Assembly: GCA_030849465.1 (NCBI GenBank)
Contig: JARVLF010000006.1
Location: 1,302,001 to 1,366,000 of the forward strand
Origin: Moesziomyces globuligerus
Taxonomy: Eukaryota > Basidiomycota > Ustilaginomycetes > Ustilaginales > Ustilaginaceae
DNA length: 64,000 nucleotides
Direction: 5' to 3'
The notes beneath the pieces are model-generated. The model ran no database searches and was not told the DNA's origin. It was given only the letters and a program-made list of their open reading frames with translations. Below, piece after piece: positions 32,001-41,012 of this stretch; the first letter of the stretch is position 1; each line of letters starts with the position of its first letter. The position numbers and the translations under genes are program-made.

Positions 32001-33350
32001 GGCGAGCGCCGCAGGGTGGCCCGCATCGGTGCCGCTGTTCCGAAGACGTTTGATCTGCCTCTGCCGTCGGTCAAGACGATTGGCCCGGGAAAGCACTTTC
32101 GTACGCGCGTGCTGAACAACGGCGATATCGACATCATCCCAGACCCGATGGAAGAGCTGATGGGCGCAAACGGTATCACCGGCAGCCTCCAGACTGGCAT
32201 CAAGGAGATACCTCTCATCCCGGGCGTCGTCGATGCGCCGACTCTGACGGATGGTGGGTCCAAGCTTACCTCCAAAATCCGGTACCGTTTCCCGGAGAAG
32301 GTCATCCGCACCGACTTCTGGAGCAAGCTCCGTGCCGACGATGCGAGCAAGATCGGAAGCGTCTTCTACCTTGCGGCGGACGAGTTGGCGCATCGCTCGC
32401 CGTTCCGGCTCGTGGCAGCAGAAGACAGTGCTATTCCGGTAGGAGAAGACATGTCGCGATACAGGCCGTTTGGTCGACGCGATTATTCGCGTTCTGGCCT
32501 CGACTCGCTCGCCGACATCGCGGCCGCCCGGCTCGCAGGAGATGGGCTCGTGGTCAGCGAGACTCCAAGCTTGATCCGGCCGTCGCGGACTCGGCAGCTG
32601 GTGGCGACGGCGTTAGGCATTGATCTGACCAACGACGAAGTGCCCGAGTCGAGCCTTCGCTCGTCGCTCAACGAGTCCGAGAGCTCCGATGACCCCATGG
32701 AATCGCCTCTGTCGAGCCTTTCGGACAGCGAGAGCGATGCTGGCTCAAGCTCGGTGGGGCGGGACGCTGTCCAGCGTCAGACGGCCCTGCCCGCTCAGCC
32801 TTCACAATCTGCTCAGCCGCCTTCGCAGCCCGCTCAGGCTGCACATGCGGCATCGGCCGCGCTTTCGGAAGAGGAGCTGATCAAGCGCATCGCGATGGAG
32901 GCGGCTTCGGGCGTGAGCAGTGGCGATCCTGTACGTCTGAGCAAGCGCAAGGCGGCGGTGGCGGCCGAGTCGGCCATCGTCGGCTCGCCCCACACTCCGG
33001 CCAAGAAGCTGCGCTCGGCTTCGCCCGCGTTGGCCACACCCACGCCGATCCGATCGGGTGCGGCAGCTGCGACGGTGCCGGTCGCCGTGCAGGTACGTTC
33101 GCCGGCTGCACCGACCACGGGGGTGAAGAGGATCACGCTCAAGAGCAACGGCATGACGAAGAGCGGCAAGGCCGAGAACAAAGCGGTCCCGGAGGCTCAA
33201 GCGTCACTGCGCACCGCGTACCATCTCGCGGACCAGTATACGCATGAGCGCAAGGAGATCGAACAACTCCGCGCTATCCGCGAGCTGATGCGGCTCAAAG
33301 GCCCAGATCGCATGCTCGAATTCCTTCTCTCGCCCAACGAGCCCGAGTAG
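29024..33350 (+). CDS. RCO1: Rco1-like double-PHD subunit of an Rpd3S/Clr6-type histone deacetylase complex
   Basis: Two exons, 29024-29997 and 30476-33350, with a 478 nt intron (GTAAGT..CACAG); joined length 1,282 residues. The first ~350 residues and the last ~450 are disordered Ser/Ala/Pro. PHD finger 1 (about 31230-31480) reads NDFCEACGGHGRFVCCDGCP then RSFHFFCMSPPLDIDEMP and MWFCNVC. A linker with GQIEPRDPYRLKDKNGDAVL leads into PHD finger 2 (about 31735-31990): LCYRCGG, then VSCDFCSLHWHVDCVDPP and RKWMCPAH. Paired PHD fingers with this linker are typical of yeast Rco1, fission yeast Cph1 and animal PHF12. These recruit Rpd3S-type deacetylase to transcribed chromatin. Start is the first ATG in the frame; extra upstream exons are not excluded. 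Confidence 0.82.
29998..30475 (+). other. Long intron of RCO1
   Basis: A 478 nt intron with donor AG|GTAAGT and acceptor CACAG|G; splicing restores the frame as Arg followed by EITAEDAAAAS. It is four to six times longer than most introns here. It has in-frame stops, so it cannot be coding read-through. Two shorter introns around a small exon is an alternative I could not exclude. Confidence 0.6.
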
Positions 33351-33554
33351 CCAGCTCAAACCGCCAGCACGGTAGCCAACTCAGAAGTGGTGAAAGAGCC
33401 CACAGTCGCTGGAGCGTAAGCGTCCTGTCCAAGCTCATGGCCCCACGTCGTCTCGTCATGCGACACACGGCTTGCAAACTCATCATCTTCCTGGACGTCT
33501 CTCTTGCTTGGATGTGCACTGGACATGAGTACAATTTTTGGGGGGTCGAGGGAA

Positions 33555-35369
33555 TCAGAAGGAGTGCTGGAGGAGTTGCGGGTTGGTCTGGTCAACGTGG
33601 CGGATGGCTTCGCCAAAGAGGCCGTTTGCCCAACCAAACCAGGGACGGGTGAAGTCGGTTGCGTTGTGGACGTTGATGGATTCGTGGATGAGGCCTGTGC
33701 CTGCGGTGGTGTTGCGGAGGAGGCTGAGGGCAGCGAGCTGTTCGTCGGCGTTGGTGGTGGTGAGGATCTGCATGATGCGCGACATTGGCCAGGCGTAATT
33801 GGTGCCTACGTGCGGGCCTCCCACGCCGCTGAAATCAGCACCGGCGTAGAACCACTTGGACGTCTGTTGGTCAAGGACGAACTTGCGGGTACGCTGGTAG
33901 GTCTCGTCGTCTGCATCGACATAGCCGAGGTACGGTAGACTGAGCAGCGAAGGTACGTTGGCATCGTCCATAAAGTAGGCGCTGCCGTAGCCGTCGACTT
34001 CGAAAGCGTAGATGTCGTTGCCGTCAGCCAGACGGTTGGGCAGCACAGCTTCCTGTGCGATGGCGGCCCGAATCTCCTCGGCAAACGACCGAGCATTCGC
34101 CGCTACATCGACCATCGCAGGCGTATTGTCGAGGAGCGGAGCGAGCTTTTCCAGCGCCACAGCAAGCTGTGCATTCGATGGGATGAGATGCGGCAGCGTG
34201 GTAGCATCGTCCGAGGGTCGGAAGCCGCTCTTGACAAGACCATTGCGGCGCGCGGGCTCGCCCCAACCCTTGTCCGCCTTGGTCTCGGTAGCCGAGCGGT
34301 CGAGACGCTGGAAGCGGTACACGCCGCCTTGGATGGAGCCGAATCGTTGCGCCCACTCGCTGCGCTCGGTGATGTTGGGTGGGAGGAGCGTGGTCGAGTT
34401 CGAGGCTTCGTAGGCGGCGTGCTCTTCGCGCGAGCCGCGCTGCTGGGCGCGGAGCGTATCGATGGCGATGCGCACGCCGCGCTGCCAGGTCTCGTTGTCG
34501 AGGAAGTCGGTGCGGTTGGCGTACTCGGCGATGAGCGAAGGCAGACGTAGATGCGCCGCCAACGAATCCACCTCCCACTTGGTCTCCCACAGATACACGC
34601 CATCGGTGCCCTTGACTTTGGTGTAGTTGTGCGGTGGCTGGGGCAGGTAGTGTCCCTCGCTGTACGGTACGGGGGGCTGAACCCAATCGGCCTCATCACC
34701 ATCGCCGACAGCCGGGTTCTTCTTGTTGGTGATGGTGGCCGACTTGGGTGGGCCGAACGAGTTGCCGAGCGGATAGGTGATGACCTGCTGCGCCTGTTGG
34801 TAAAGCAGACCGAGCGCGAGGCGGTAGAGCTTGAGCCAGTCCTTGTCGCCGACGGCGTAAGGCGCGGGCGGCGACTGGAGGAGGGGGAGGTAGGTGAAGA
34901 TCTGATTGGACGAGTCACGGAGCCAGGCGGCGAGGATGTCGCCCGTGATGACAAAGGCGCGCGGGAAGGCGGTGGCCGAGTCGGGATTGTTGAGCTGAAG
35001 ATCCGTCCAGCCGACGGTGGTGTCGAGGCTGTTGGGATAGGCGTTGGTGAAGATGCGCTTGAGGGCCGGGTCGGCGATCTTTTCCGAGATGCGCCTGATC
35101 TCTGCTTCGACGAGGCGCGAACGGAATCGGCGTTGGTCGACGGCGGGGCGCGCATCTGGCAGCGAATCGAGGGGCAGCGACGGGTTGGGCTCGGGCCACT
35201 TGTACTCGGGGTCGCCGTAGGCATCCTCGGTGGCGCGGCCATCGGCATTGCGCGACGCGAGCGTGTTGAGGAACGCCTGCTGACTCTCGTCGTACAGGGC
35301 GGCTGCCGAGGCCACGCCAGCCAGCGAGAGCGCGAGCGTGGTAAGGGGTACGAGGGATGCGAATCTCAT
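33555..35369 (-). CDS. Secreted GH125 exo-alpha-1,6-mannosidase (Mug157-like)
   Basis: A single exon of 604 residues. Residues 1-22 are a signal peptide (MRFASLVPLTTLALSLAGVA, cleavage near SA-AA). The mature protein matches glycoside hydrolase family 125 (formerly DUF1237): GWTDLQLNNPDSATAFPRAF, ITGDILAAWLRDSSNQIFTY (RDS at 151-153), WETKWEVDSL (261-270) and HVGTNYAWPMSRIMQIL, then GLIHESINVHN and WFGWANGLFGEAI. The Asp in KWEVDS and Glu in LIHES are probable acid/base residues by family analogy. Members trim alpha-1,6-linked mannose from glycans; S. pombe Mug157 is a relative. Several Asn-x-Ser/Thr sequons fit secretion. It is convergent with RCO1 (204 bp between ends) and divergent from eL29. 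Confidence 0.9.
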   Translation of the reverse strand: MRFASLVPLTTLALSLAGVASAAALYDESQQAFLNTLASRNADGRATEDAYGDPEYKWPEPNPSLPLDSLPDARPAVDQRRFRSRLVEAEIRRISEKIADPALKRIFTNAYPNSLDTTVGWTDLQLNNPDSATAFPRAFVITGDILAAWLRDSSNQIFTYLPLLQSPPAPYAVGDKDWLKLYRLALGLLYQQAQQVITYPLGNSFGPPKSATITNKKNPAVGDGDEADWVQPPVPYSEGHYLPQPPHNYTKVKGTDGVYLWETKWEVDSLAAHLRLPSLIAEYANRTDFLDNETWQRGVRIAIDTLRAQQRGSREEHAAYEASNSTTLLPPNITERSEWAQRFGSIQGGVYRFQRLDRSATETKADKGWGEPARRNGLVKSGFRPSDDATTLPHLIPSNAQLAVALEKLAPLLDNTPAMVDVAANARSFAEEIRAAIAQEAVLPNRLADGNDIYAFEVDGYGSAYFMDDANVPSLLSLPYLGYVDADDETYQRTRKFVLDQQTSKWFYAGADFSGVGGPHVGTNYAWPMSRIMQILTTTNADEQLAALSLLRNTTAGTGLIHESINVHNATDFTRPWFGWANGLFGEAIRHVDQTNPQLLQHSF

Positions 35370-36435
35370 GATGCTTAAGCTGCGTTGCTCGTGGTGAAGA
35401 CAAGGAGGTATCGTGTCAGGCAGACCCGTGAAGCTTTATACGCGGGCCGGGTGGCGCCCGTGGGATATATGGAAGGCTTTGGTCGGAGAAGCAAGGGCCG
35501 AATCGGACCGACGAGCATAGCACGCGAGCGCTGCTGTGGTGATGGTGCTGCTCGGCTAGCGAGATGCCAGCTTCGGCTACGAATAGGTAACGAGATGAAG
35601 TCCGAGGAGCGAGCGGATGCGGAGGCCGGTGCGCAGAGAAGGAGGATCGACAGACAGGTGGCGGCCCCACAAACCGGCGTGGGGAAAGCGTGCGGAGTTG
35701 CGGCGGCGAAATTGCCCGAAACGGAAAAGAGTGGGACGAGCTTAAGCGCCAAACAGCGGCATGTCGACCGTACGATCGTAGCTTGGCTCGACCGGCGACC
35801 TTGTCCGTCTGCACTGCACTCGCCAGCGTCGAGCATCGGGGCTCGAAATGACCGACATCACCGCAAGCCCTCTGTACAGTCGTCAAAGGCGGCTCGGTCC
35901 GGGAACGGCTGCAAGCGCGAGGCGAGCTCGCTCTGTCGTGGCTCGGTCGGATGGTGGATTGCGCTGTGCAGCGCGGACCGGTCAACTGGCTGCGTGATGA
36001 TGTTGCGAAGGGTGCGCCAAATTTTCACTGGAACGTGTTCGAACGCGCTTTCGAACATAAAGATCGAATTTGATCTTCGAATTCGGGGTACATGACAAAT
36101 CATCTGTCATGGGGCATCAATGAAGGAATTGCCGCAGCAACTTTTTTCGGTTGCGACGAGTTTGGCCGCCAAGCTGGGCGCGCCTGCCATCGACGGTGGG
36201 CTTAGCCAGGCCGCCGTTGCCGCGAGCCAGGAGGGCAAAGAGGCGGAAGGAAGCCCTGCAACGGCCTTGTAGGGCAGGGGGCGCCCATTCAGAATTTCGC
36301 CCGTCAGCAGACCAGTCTCTGGTCGACGGAGAACGCAGAGCACCGCGCCAGGCCTGGCCCAAGAACGTCGGCGCCATCAGCGTCCCGCCTTCCTGACCAC
36401 CAAGTCTCTGTACCCAACCCGTATATACCGTCAAG
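35370..36435. promoter_or_regulatory. Divergent region, GH125 / eL29, with TATA box for GH125
   Basis: A 1,066 bp spacer with two promoters. On the minus strand TATAAAG (plus 35434-35440) lies about 65-71 bases upstream of the GH125 ATG, a good TATA position. The plus-strand TATATA at 36422-36427 is only 9 bases before the eL29 start and is probably too close to act as its TATA box. An AT-rich inverted motif (GATCGAATTTGATCTTCGAATTC) near 36062 is of unknown meaning. Confidence 0.5.
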
Positions 36436-37065
36436 ATGTAAGTCATCCGTTCGCATTCGCTGCCGCCTTGACCGCCCGCACCGCAAGCCGCACATACCGT
36501 CAGCCACGACGTTCAGGTCCGAATCCGTCGCAAGCTGGACCCGAGGCTTGAATGGTAACGAACTGGCGGTCAGGGCCAGTGATGTTGCTGCCACCATCTT
36601 CGACCTGTCGGGCAGAAGACTGACCTCGACATTGTGATTCATTGCTTCCTCTTCATTCGCCGCCTTCGTTCGCCACTTTCAATTACCATGACTACATCGA
36701 TATTCGTACCATGATCGACACACCGACTTCTTTCGCCGCATTTTCGCCCAACAATGCCCACGCTCGACACCGACATCCGACCTTCATCCATCTATCGTCC
36801 GATCCATCGACTCTCTGTGCATTGTCTACCACCGGCTTCGAACCACCTTCCTCCTACTGCTACCGATTGCGCGAACCACAGGGCTAAGTCGAAGAACTCG
36901 TCCCAGCACAACCAGGTGCGCAAGGCCCACCGCAACGGCATCAAGAAGCCGAAGACCAACAAGTACCCTTCGCTCCGCGGCGTCGACCCCAAGTTCGTCC
37001 GCAACCAGCGCTACGCCAAGCACGGCACCGAGAAGGCCCTCAAGGCCGCTCGTGCCGAGGCATAA
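36436..37065 (+). CDS. RPL29: Large-subunit ribosomal protein eL29, start codon split by an intron
   Basis: Two exons, 36436-36437 and 36882-37065, with a 444 nt intron; 61 residues. Exon 2 gives [20 protein letters not shown] then [20 protein letters not shown], full length and nearly identical in plan to yeast eL29 (59 residues). In the genome the candidate start reads ATG-TAA; only removal of the GTAAGT..CACAG intron joins AT with G to make ATG followed by Ala. Exon 2 has no in-frame ATG of its own before the conserved AKSKN. The protein is a small basic subunit on the 60S surface. High expression is expected. The intron's pyrimidine-rich 3' part and standard splice signals support the model. 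Confidence 0.9.
36438..36881 (+). other. 444-nt intron in the eL29 start codon
   Basis: Donor AT|GTAAGT and acceptor CCACAG|GGC. The intron falls after the second base of the initiator codon. A GTGATGT word and a later CTGA in the first half slightly resemble C and D boxes, but spacing and the terminal stem are poor, so no snoRNA is called. Confidence 0.8.
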
Positions 37066-37700
37066 ATTTCGCTTCGCCGACCAACCTATGCATCCCTCTT
37101 CGCCCATCCCACCAGCACGATGTGCGTGATCACCACATGGTGCTAACATCGCACTTCGTACCGGCTTGCTCCGTCAGGCCGCTGTAACACCATACGTCTT
37201 GGGCCCCGCCGCGTGGTGCTCGTTCGTCTCCAACACCAGGTCGGCGTGCAGCATAAGGTGGGCTCAAACCATCCTCCCACACCCCCCCAAAAATCAACCT
37301 TACCAATGCATTTCATTCCGAGATCCATGTTCCCCCTCCGTTCTGTTCAACGCTTTGGACGCACGTCAGCTCGACCAAGATAGCAAGGCCGGGCATGATC
37401 AGAAGCTGACCTGCGTGCAGTCATGCCGAGACGCACCTGGCTTCGGCTCTGGGCAGGGTTGGACACGCAGTCCGGTTTCGCCCACGTCAAAAGTAGAAGT
37501 GTTGCGGGAAGATCCCAACTTGAGTGCGCACTTTGACAGACACTGTTCGAAGGCTGACGCGAGTGGTGAAGCAAGGTGCGAATTGACGACGGCTAAAAGT
37601 ACAAAGGACGGGGGATTACAATGCAAAACAACGAACAACGATAGGAGCAAGGACAAGAAGCGTGATGCAGGGGGTGATACTCGGGGAAGACAGCAGGAGA
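37066..37700. other. Convergent 3' spacer after eL29
   Basis: A 635 bp region between the 3' ends of eL29 (+) and the small membrane protein (-). No supported gene or RNA. Confidence 0.35.
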
Positions 37701-38381
37701 TTAAGAGAGGTTCTGGGCGTAGATGGGGGGCGCTTCCCAGGTGGCGCGTCTCCAATCGAGGCCGTCGTGCTGGAAGATATCCTGGATGTCGGGCGATTCT
37801 GCACAGGGAATCGAGGGCAGGACGAGCGTGTGTGTTCTTCTGCGGATCGAAAACGCACCTCCGTCGAGCGCCTCAAAGGTGGAGACGGCGAGGTCATCGC
37901 TTCGTGCGTCGCGCTGGGCGCGCACGGGCGACGTCAAGCCTGCCGAGGTGGTGCTGACTGCCCTTGGCCTCGAGGCGCGTGCTCTCGAGCGTCTCGACTC
38001 GACCTCTACCGCCGCATCCAGCGGTGCGATCTCGGGCGACGAGTAGCTGCGGCCGGTTGCTGGCGCTGTGCTAGGTCGACGCAGCGACTGGAGGATGGCG
38101 TCGTTGTCCGTCTCGCCGTAGGCCGGAAGGCGCTCGCCCTTGGCACGCCACTCGCGCTCTGCGGTGCGGATGCGCTCGATCTCGCGATGGTGGGCTACGA
38201 GCGCCTTGGCCTCGTTCTTGCTGAGGCGCTTGCCCTCCTCGCTGACGGGCCGACCGAGGCTGTCGGTGCGCAGCGACGCATAGCCGTGCTTTTTCGACTT
38301 GCGTCGGTTGAAGAAGCGCGACGACGCCTTGAAGCTCTCGACGGAGAGCACCACCAGAAGGCCGACGGCTGCTACGGGCAT
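37701..38381 (-). CDS. Small N-terminally anchored membrane protein with PPxY motif, function unknown
   Basis: A single exon of 226 residues with ATG at 38381. Residues 1-18 are hydrophobic (MPVAAVGLLVVLSVESFK), followed by a basic cluster (RRKSKKHGY), which suggests a single membrane segment with the bulk of the chain on one side. A charged helical stretch follows (KRLSKNEAKALVAHHREIER). The middle is Ser/Arg-rich and disordered. The last 45 residues, with LVLPSIPCAESPDIQDIF and the end APPIYAQNLS, look conserved in style and contain PPIY, a PPxY motif of the kind bound by Rsp5/Nedd4 WW domains. I do not recognise a family. An adaptor of a ubiquitin ligase at a membrane is one possibility, inferred from the motif alone. 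Confidence 0.65.
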   Translation of the reverse strand: MPVAAVGLLVVLSVESFKASSRFFNRRKSKKHGYASLRTDSLGRPVSEEGKRLSKNEAKALVAHHREIERIRTAEREWRAKGERLPAYGETDNDAILQSLRRPSTAPATGRSYSSPEIAPLDAAVEVESRRSRARASRPRAVSTTSAGLTSPVRAQRDARSDDLAVSTFEALDGGAFSIRRRTHTLVLPSIPCAESPDIQDIFQHDGLDWRRATWEAPPIYAQNLS

Positions 38382-41012
38382 CGAGCCAGTTCGCGTTTAG
38401 AAGGCGGCGCAGTTGCTGAGCAGGAGAAAGCGGATCAAACGTCGGTGACCGAGTCCCGCGTCAAAAGCAACCTTAGAGCAGGATCGTAGTTGGGTCGTCG
38501 ATGGGTCGTGAGGCAGGCGGATCTGGTACTGCGCTGGTGGTTGTCGGTCGGAGCGCAGAAGTCGATGGATGTGGTTGGAGGGAAGGCTGTCTTCGGGAAG
38601 ATGTAGAATAAGGCCAGGTGGTGGAAGCTGCCGGTGGACGAGGAGCGTGAATGCTCGGTAGTATCCGAAGGGCTGAGCAAGAGGGCTGGCGAGGCTCGAG
38701 GGTGATGCAAGGAACGAGCTAGCGGCTTGGCAGTGGGATTCCGGCAGATGAGAGGCTGCCAAGGAGACTGCAGTGCACTGGCCGCTGGACGAGCGTAAGC
38801 GCCCGGATGTTTGCGGCTGCAAGTGTGGTAGGTTCGGCAGCGGCGAGCAGCTGACGACAGGCGGATGGATGAGGGGGGATGTGGAGCCGACAAGCTGGGG
38901 TATGGATGTGGAAGTGGATGGTAAGGATGCTGAGCCAGCTATCCGGCGGCAAAGGGGAGCGCAGCGGCAGTGCGTTCTTGGATGCGGGCGGATGCTGAGC
39001 AAGGAGGCTGAAAGCTGACGGAAATCGCGCCTGGCGCAGGGGATGCCAAGATCGTCAGAAGAAGTGGCCGCTGCAGCTGCGATCTTTGCATCTTTGCCCA
39101 ACCCACTTTGACTTTTGACGACCGCCACGGCCCGGCCATCCCACCGTGTGATAGAAAGCGGTGCTCTCCGATGGCCACCTTTTCGCATCACAGCGCTGTG
39201 CAATCCAGAGAGGCGGCGATGCCGAAGGACGGATTGCTTACGGCCCAGACGAGCCTAGCCCAAGCCTCGTCGATGCCGAGCCAAGCCGTGCCGTAGCCAA
39301 GAGTGTGAGAGGCCTCCCGCCGCTGTTTTCGGCAGCTCAGGGTCCGGCCCGGCAGCTGCGCGCTTCGCACGACGCGGCGCATCCAGAGTGGAGGCGGGCC
39401 GAGCATCAGCGTCAACATGCCGAGGCGCGTCGAGCTCAGCAGCGCCATCGAGGCTCGCCCGCGTGCCCCGTTGCCAGAAGAGGAGAGCTCCCACCCTCTG
39501 GAATTTCGAGCAATTTCATCCCAGCATGCGGTCAGCTGTACACTTGGCGGTGGTCAGCTTAGGCACCGCCTCACCAGACCGAAAAGGCAACACGCAACAC
39601 ATCCGCACCCTGTGCCCGAGCGCAGCGGCTCAAAGAGAGCCTGACGCCCTCGTGCCTCCAAATTTGCCCGGTGGAATGAGGGCAAAGCCGCTCGTCAGCC
39701 GACGCGACGCAACCCAAAGCCTTGGCAAGCACGCATTCCACGGATACGGATGGCCCCTTGATGCGACGCCAAGGTGCAAGGGATAGCTTGACTCACAGTA
39801 CGCGCTTCTGACGCATCTGCCTCTCGGATACGGTTCCGCGCCAAGGCGTCCAACGACGACGCTGACGGCGATACGGAATGTTCGGCAGCAGTGCTTTGGG
39901 TTGCAGCGGATCGACTATCGCTGATCTCGCCCCACCACCACGTGCGCCAACCCCGATCGACCGTCCGTTCCCACTTGCGCGTTGGACTTCCGGCCATCTC
40001 GACTTGCTTAAAGTTATGCACCCGCGGTGGGGCCGGTGGTGGCCGAAGCCGAGGGCATTGTTGTCTGGAGTCCCAGCGCTTCATATATTCACGAAGCCAT
40101 GCTTCTGCATCGGCCTGTCCAAGAGCGCTGCCCGAGAGCCATCGCCAGTAGATCCCATCCCCTGAAAATGTGCTCCTGGCCTGTCTCCCTCGTGGAGACA
40201 AGGCATTTGTGTGCTCGCCGCTGTAGGAGGAGGCCGCGTTGCGAGCTCGCGCCGCTCTCTTCTCTTGTCGGCTTCGGTCGCTGCTTGACGTGCAGTCGGA
40301 CAGGCCGACGTGTCTGCACTCGGGGGAAGACGACGATCAGCCCATTCTGTGGCCTCTGCAGCTCTGCGTCTCTTGCACCGGTCCAATCCTTCCTTCCATG
40401 CTTGGGTGCTGTGGCTCGGCTATCCTCGCCGAAGCTCCTTTCGGCTTTTTTGGCACGCCTTTCCTCGCCTTATTTCCGGCCGTTTTTCCAGAAAAGAGAG
40501 ATGGGATCTTCGTGTTGTCTGAAAAAGAAGTGGCAGCGACACACGCGCATGCATCCCATGCCGCCAGCTGCAGGCTCCGTGAATTTGGGGCAAGCGCGTC
40601 CAAGGCCTGACGTGAGCGAGTGCATCTGATCCGCCAAACACGACCGACCCTCCAAGCCGTCGGCCGTGTGCTTTCAGTGCCCTCAGCAGCTCTGGATCTT
40701 CTGGCTCGGCTGCATGCCCAAGCCTCTTTCAATCACCAATGTATGAATTGCACTAACAATTTTCCGCCGGGCCTTGACATTCCTCCGCGTCACGGCTCTC
40801 CTCGGCCGCCCGTGCCTCTTTGGCGAAGATCTGCATCGTGCACCGACTCTGGACGCCGTGTCCTCCTCACCGCGCTGGGACGCCTGCCGCTGGCCCCCGG
40901 AAGCCGCGCCCGGGTTTGCACGCTCGGAGCTGTTTCGCACTCCTTCATGCCTTCCTCCATCACCCTTTCCCTCCGTCCGGCTCTCCCTTCCCCATCACCC
41001 GCTGATCCGACC
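38382..41012. other. Intergenic region upstream of ERG4, no gene seen
   Basis: A 2.6 kb gap between divergent genes. Long frames on either strand (for example minus 38397-39203) lack family similarity and show composition typical of non-coding GC-rich DNA. The ERG4 frame is open from 40620, but residues before 41013 are not ERG4-like. The last 250 bases are CT-rich, consistent with the ERG4 leader. Confidence 0.35.

Noticed and set aside
36560..36640. C/D box snoRNA in the eL29 intron
   Set aside because: A GTGATGT word and a CTGA are present, but they are only about 45 bases apart with no convincing terminal stem or antisense guide.
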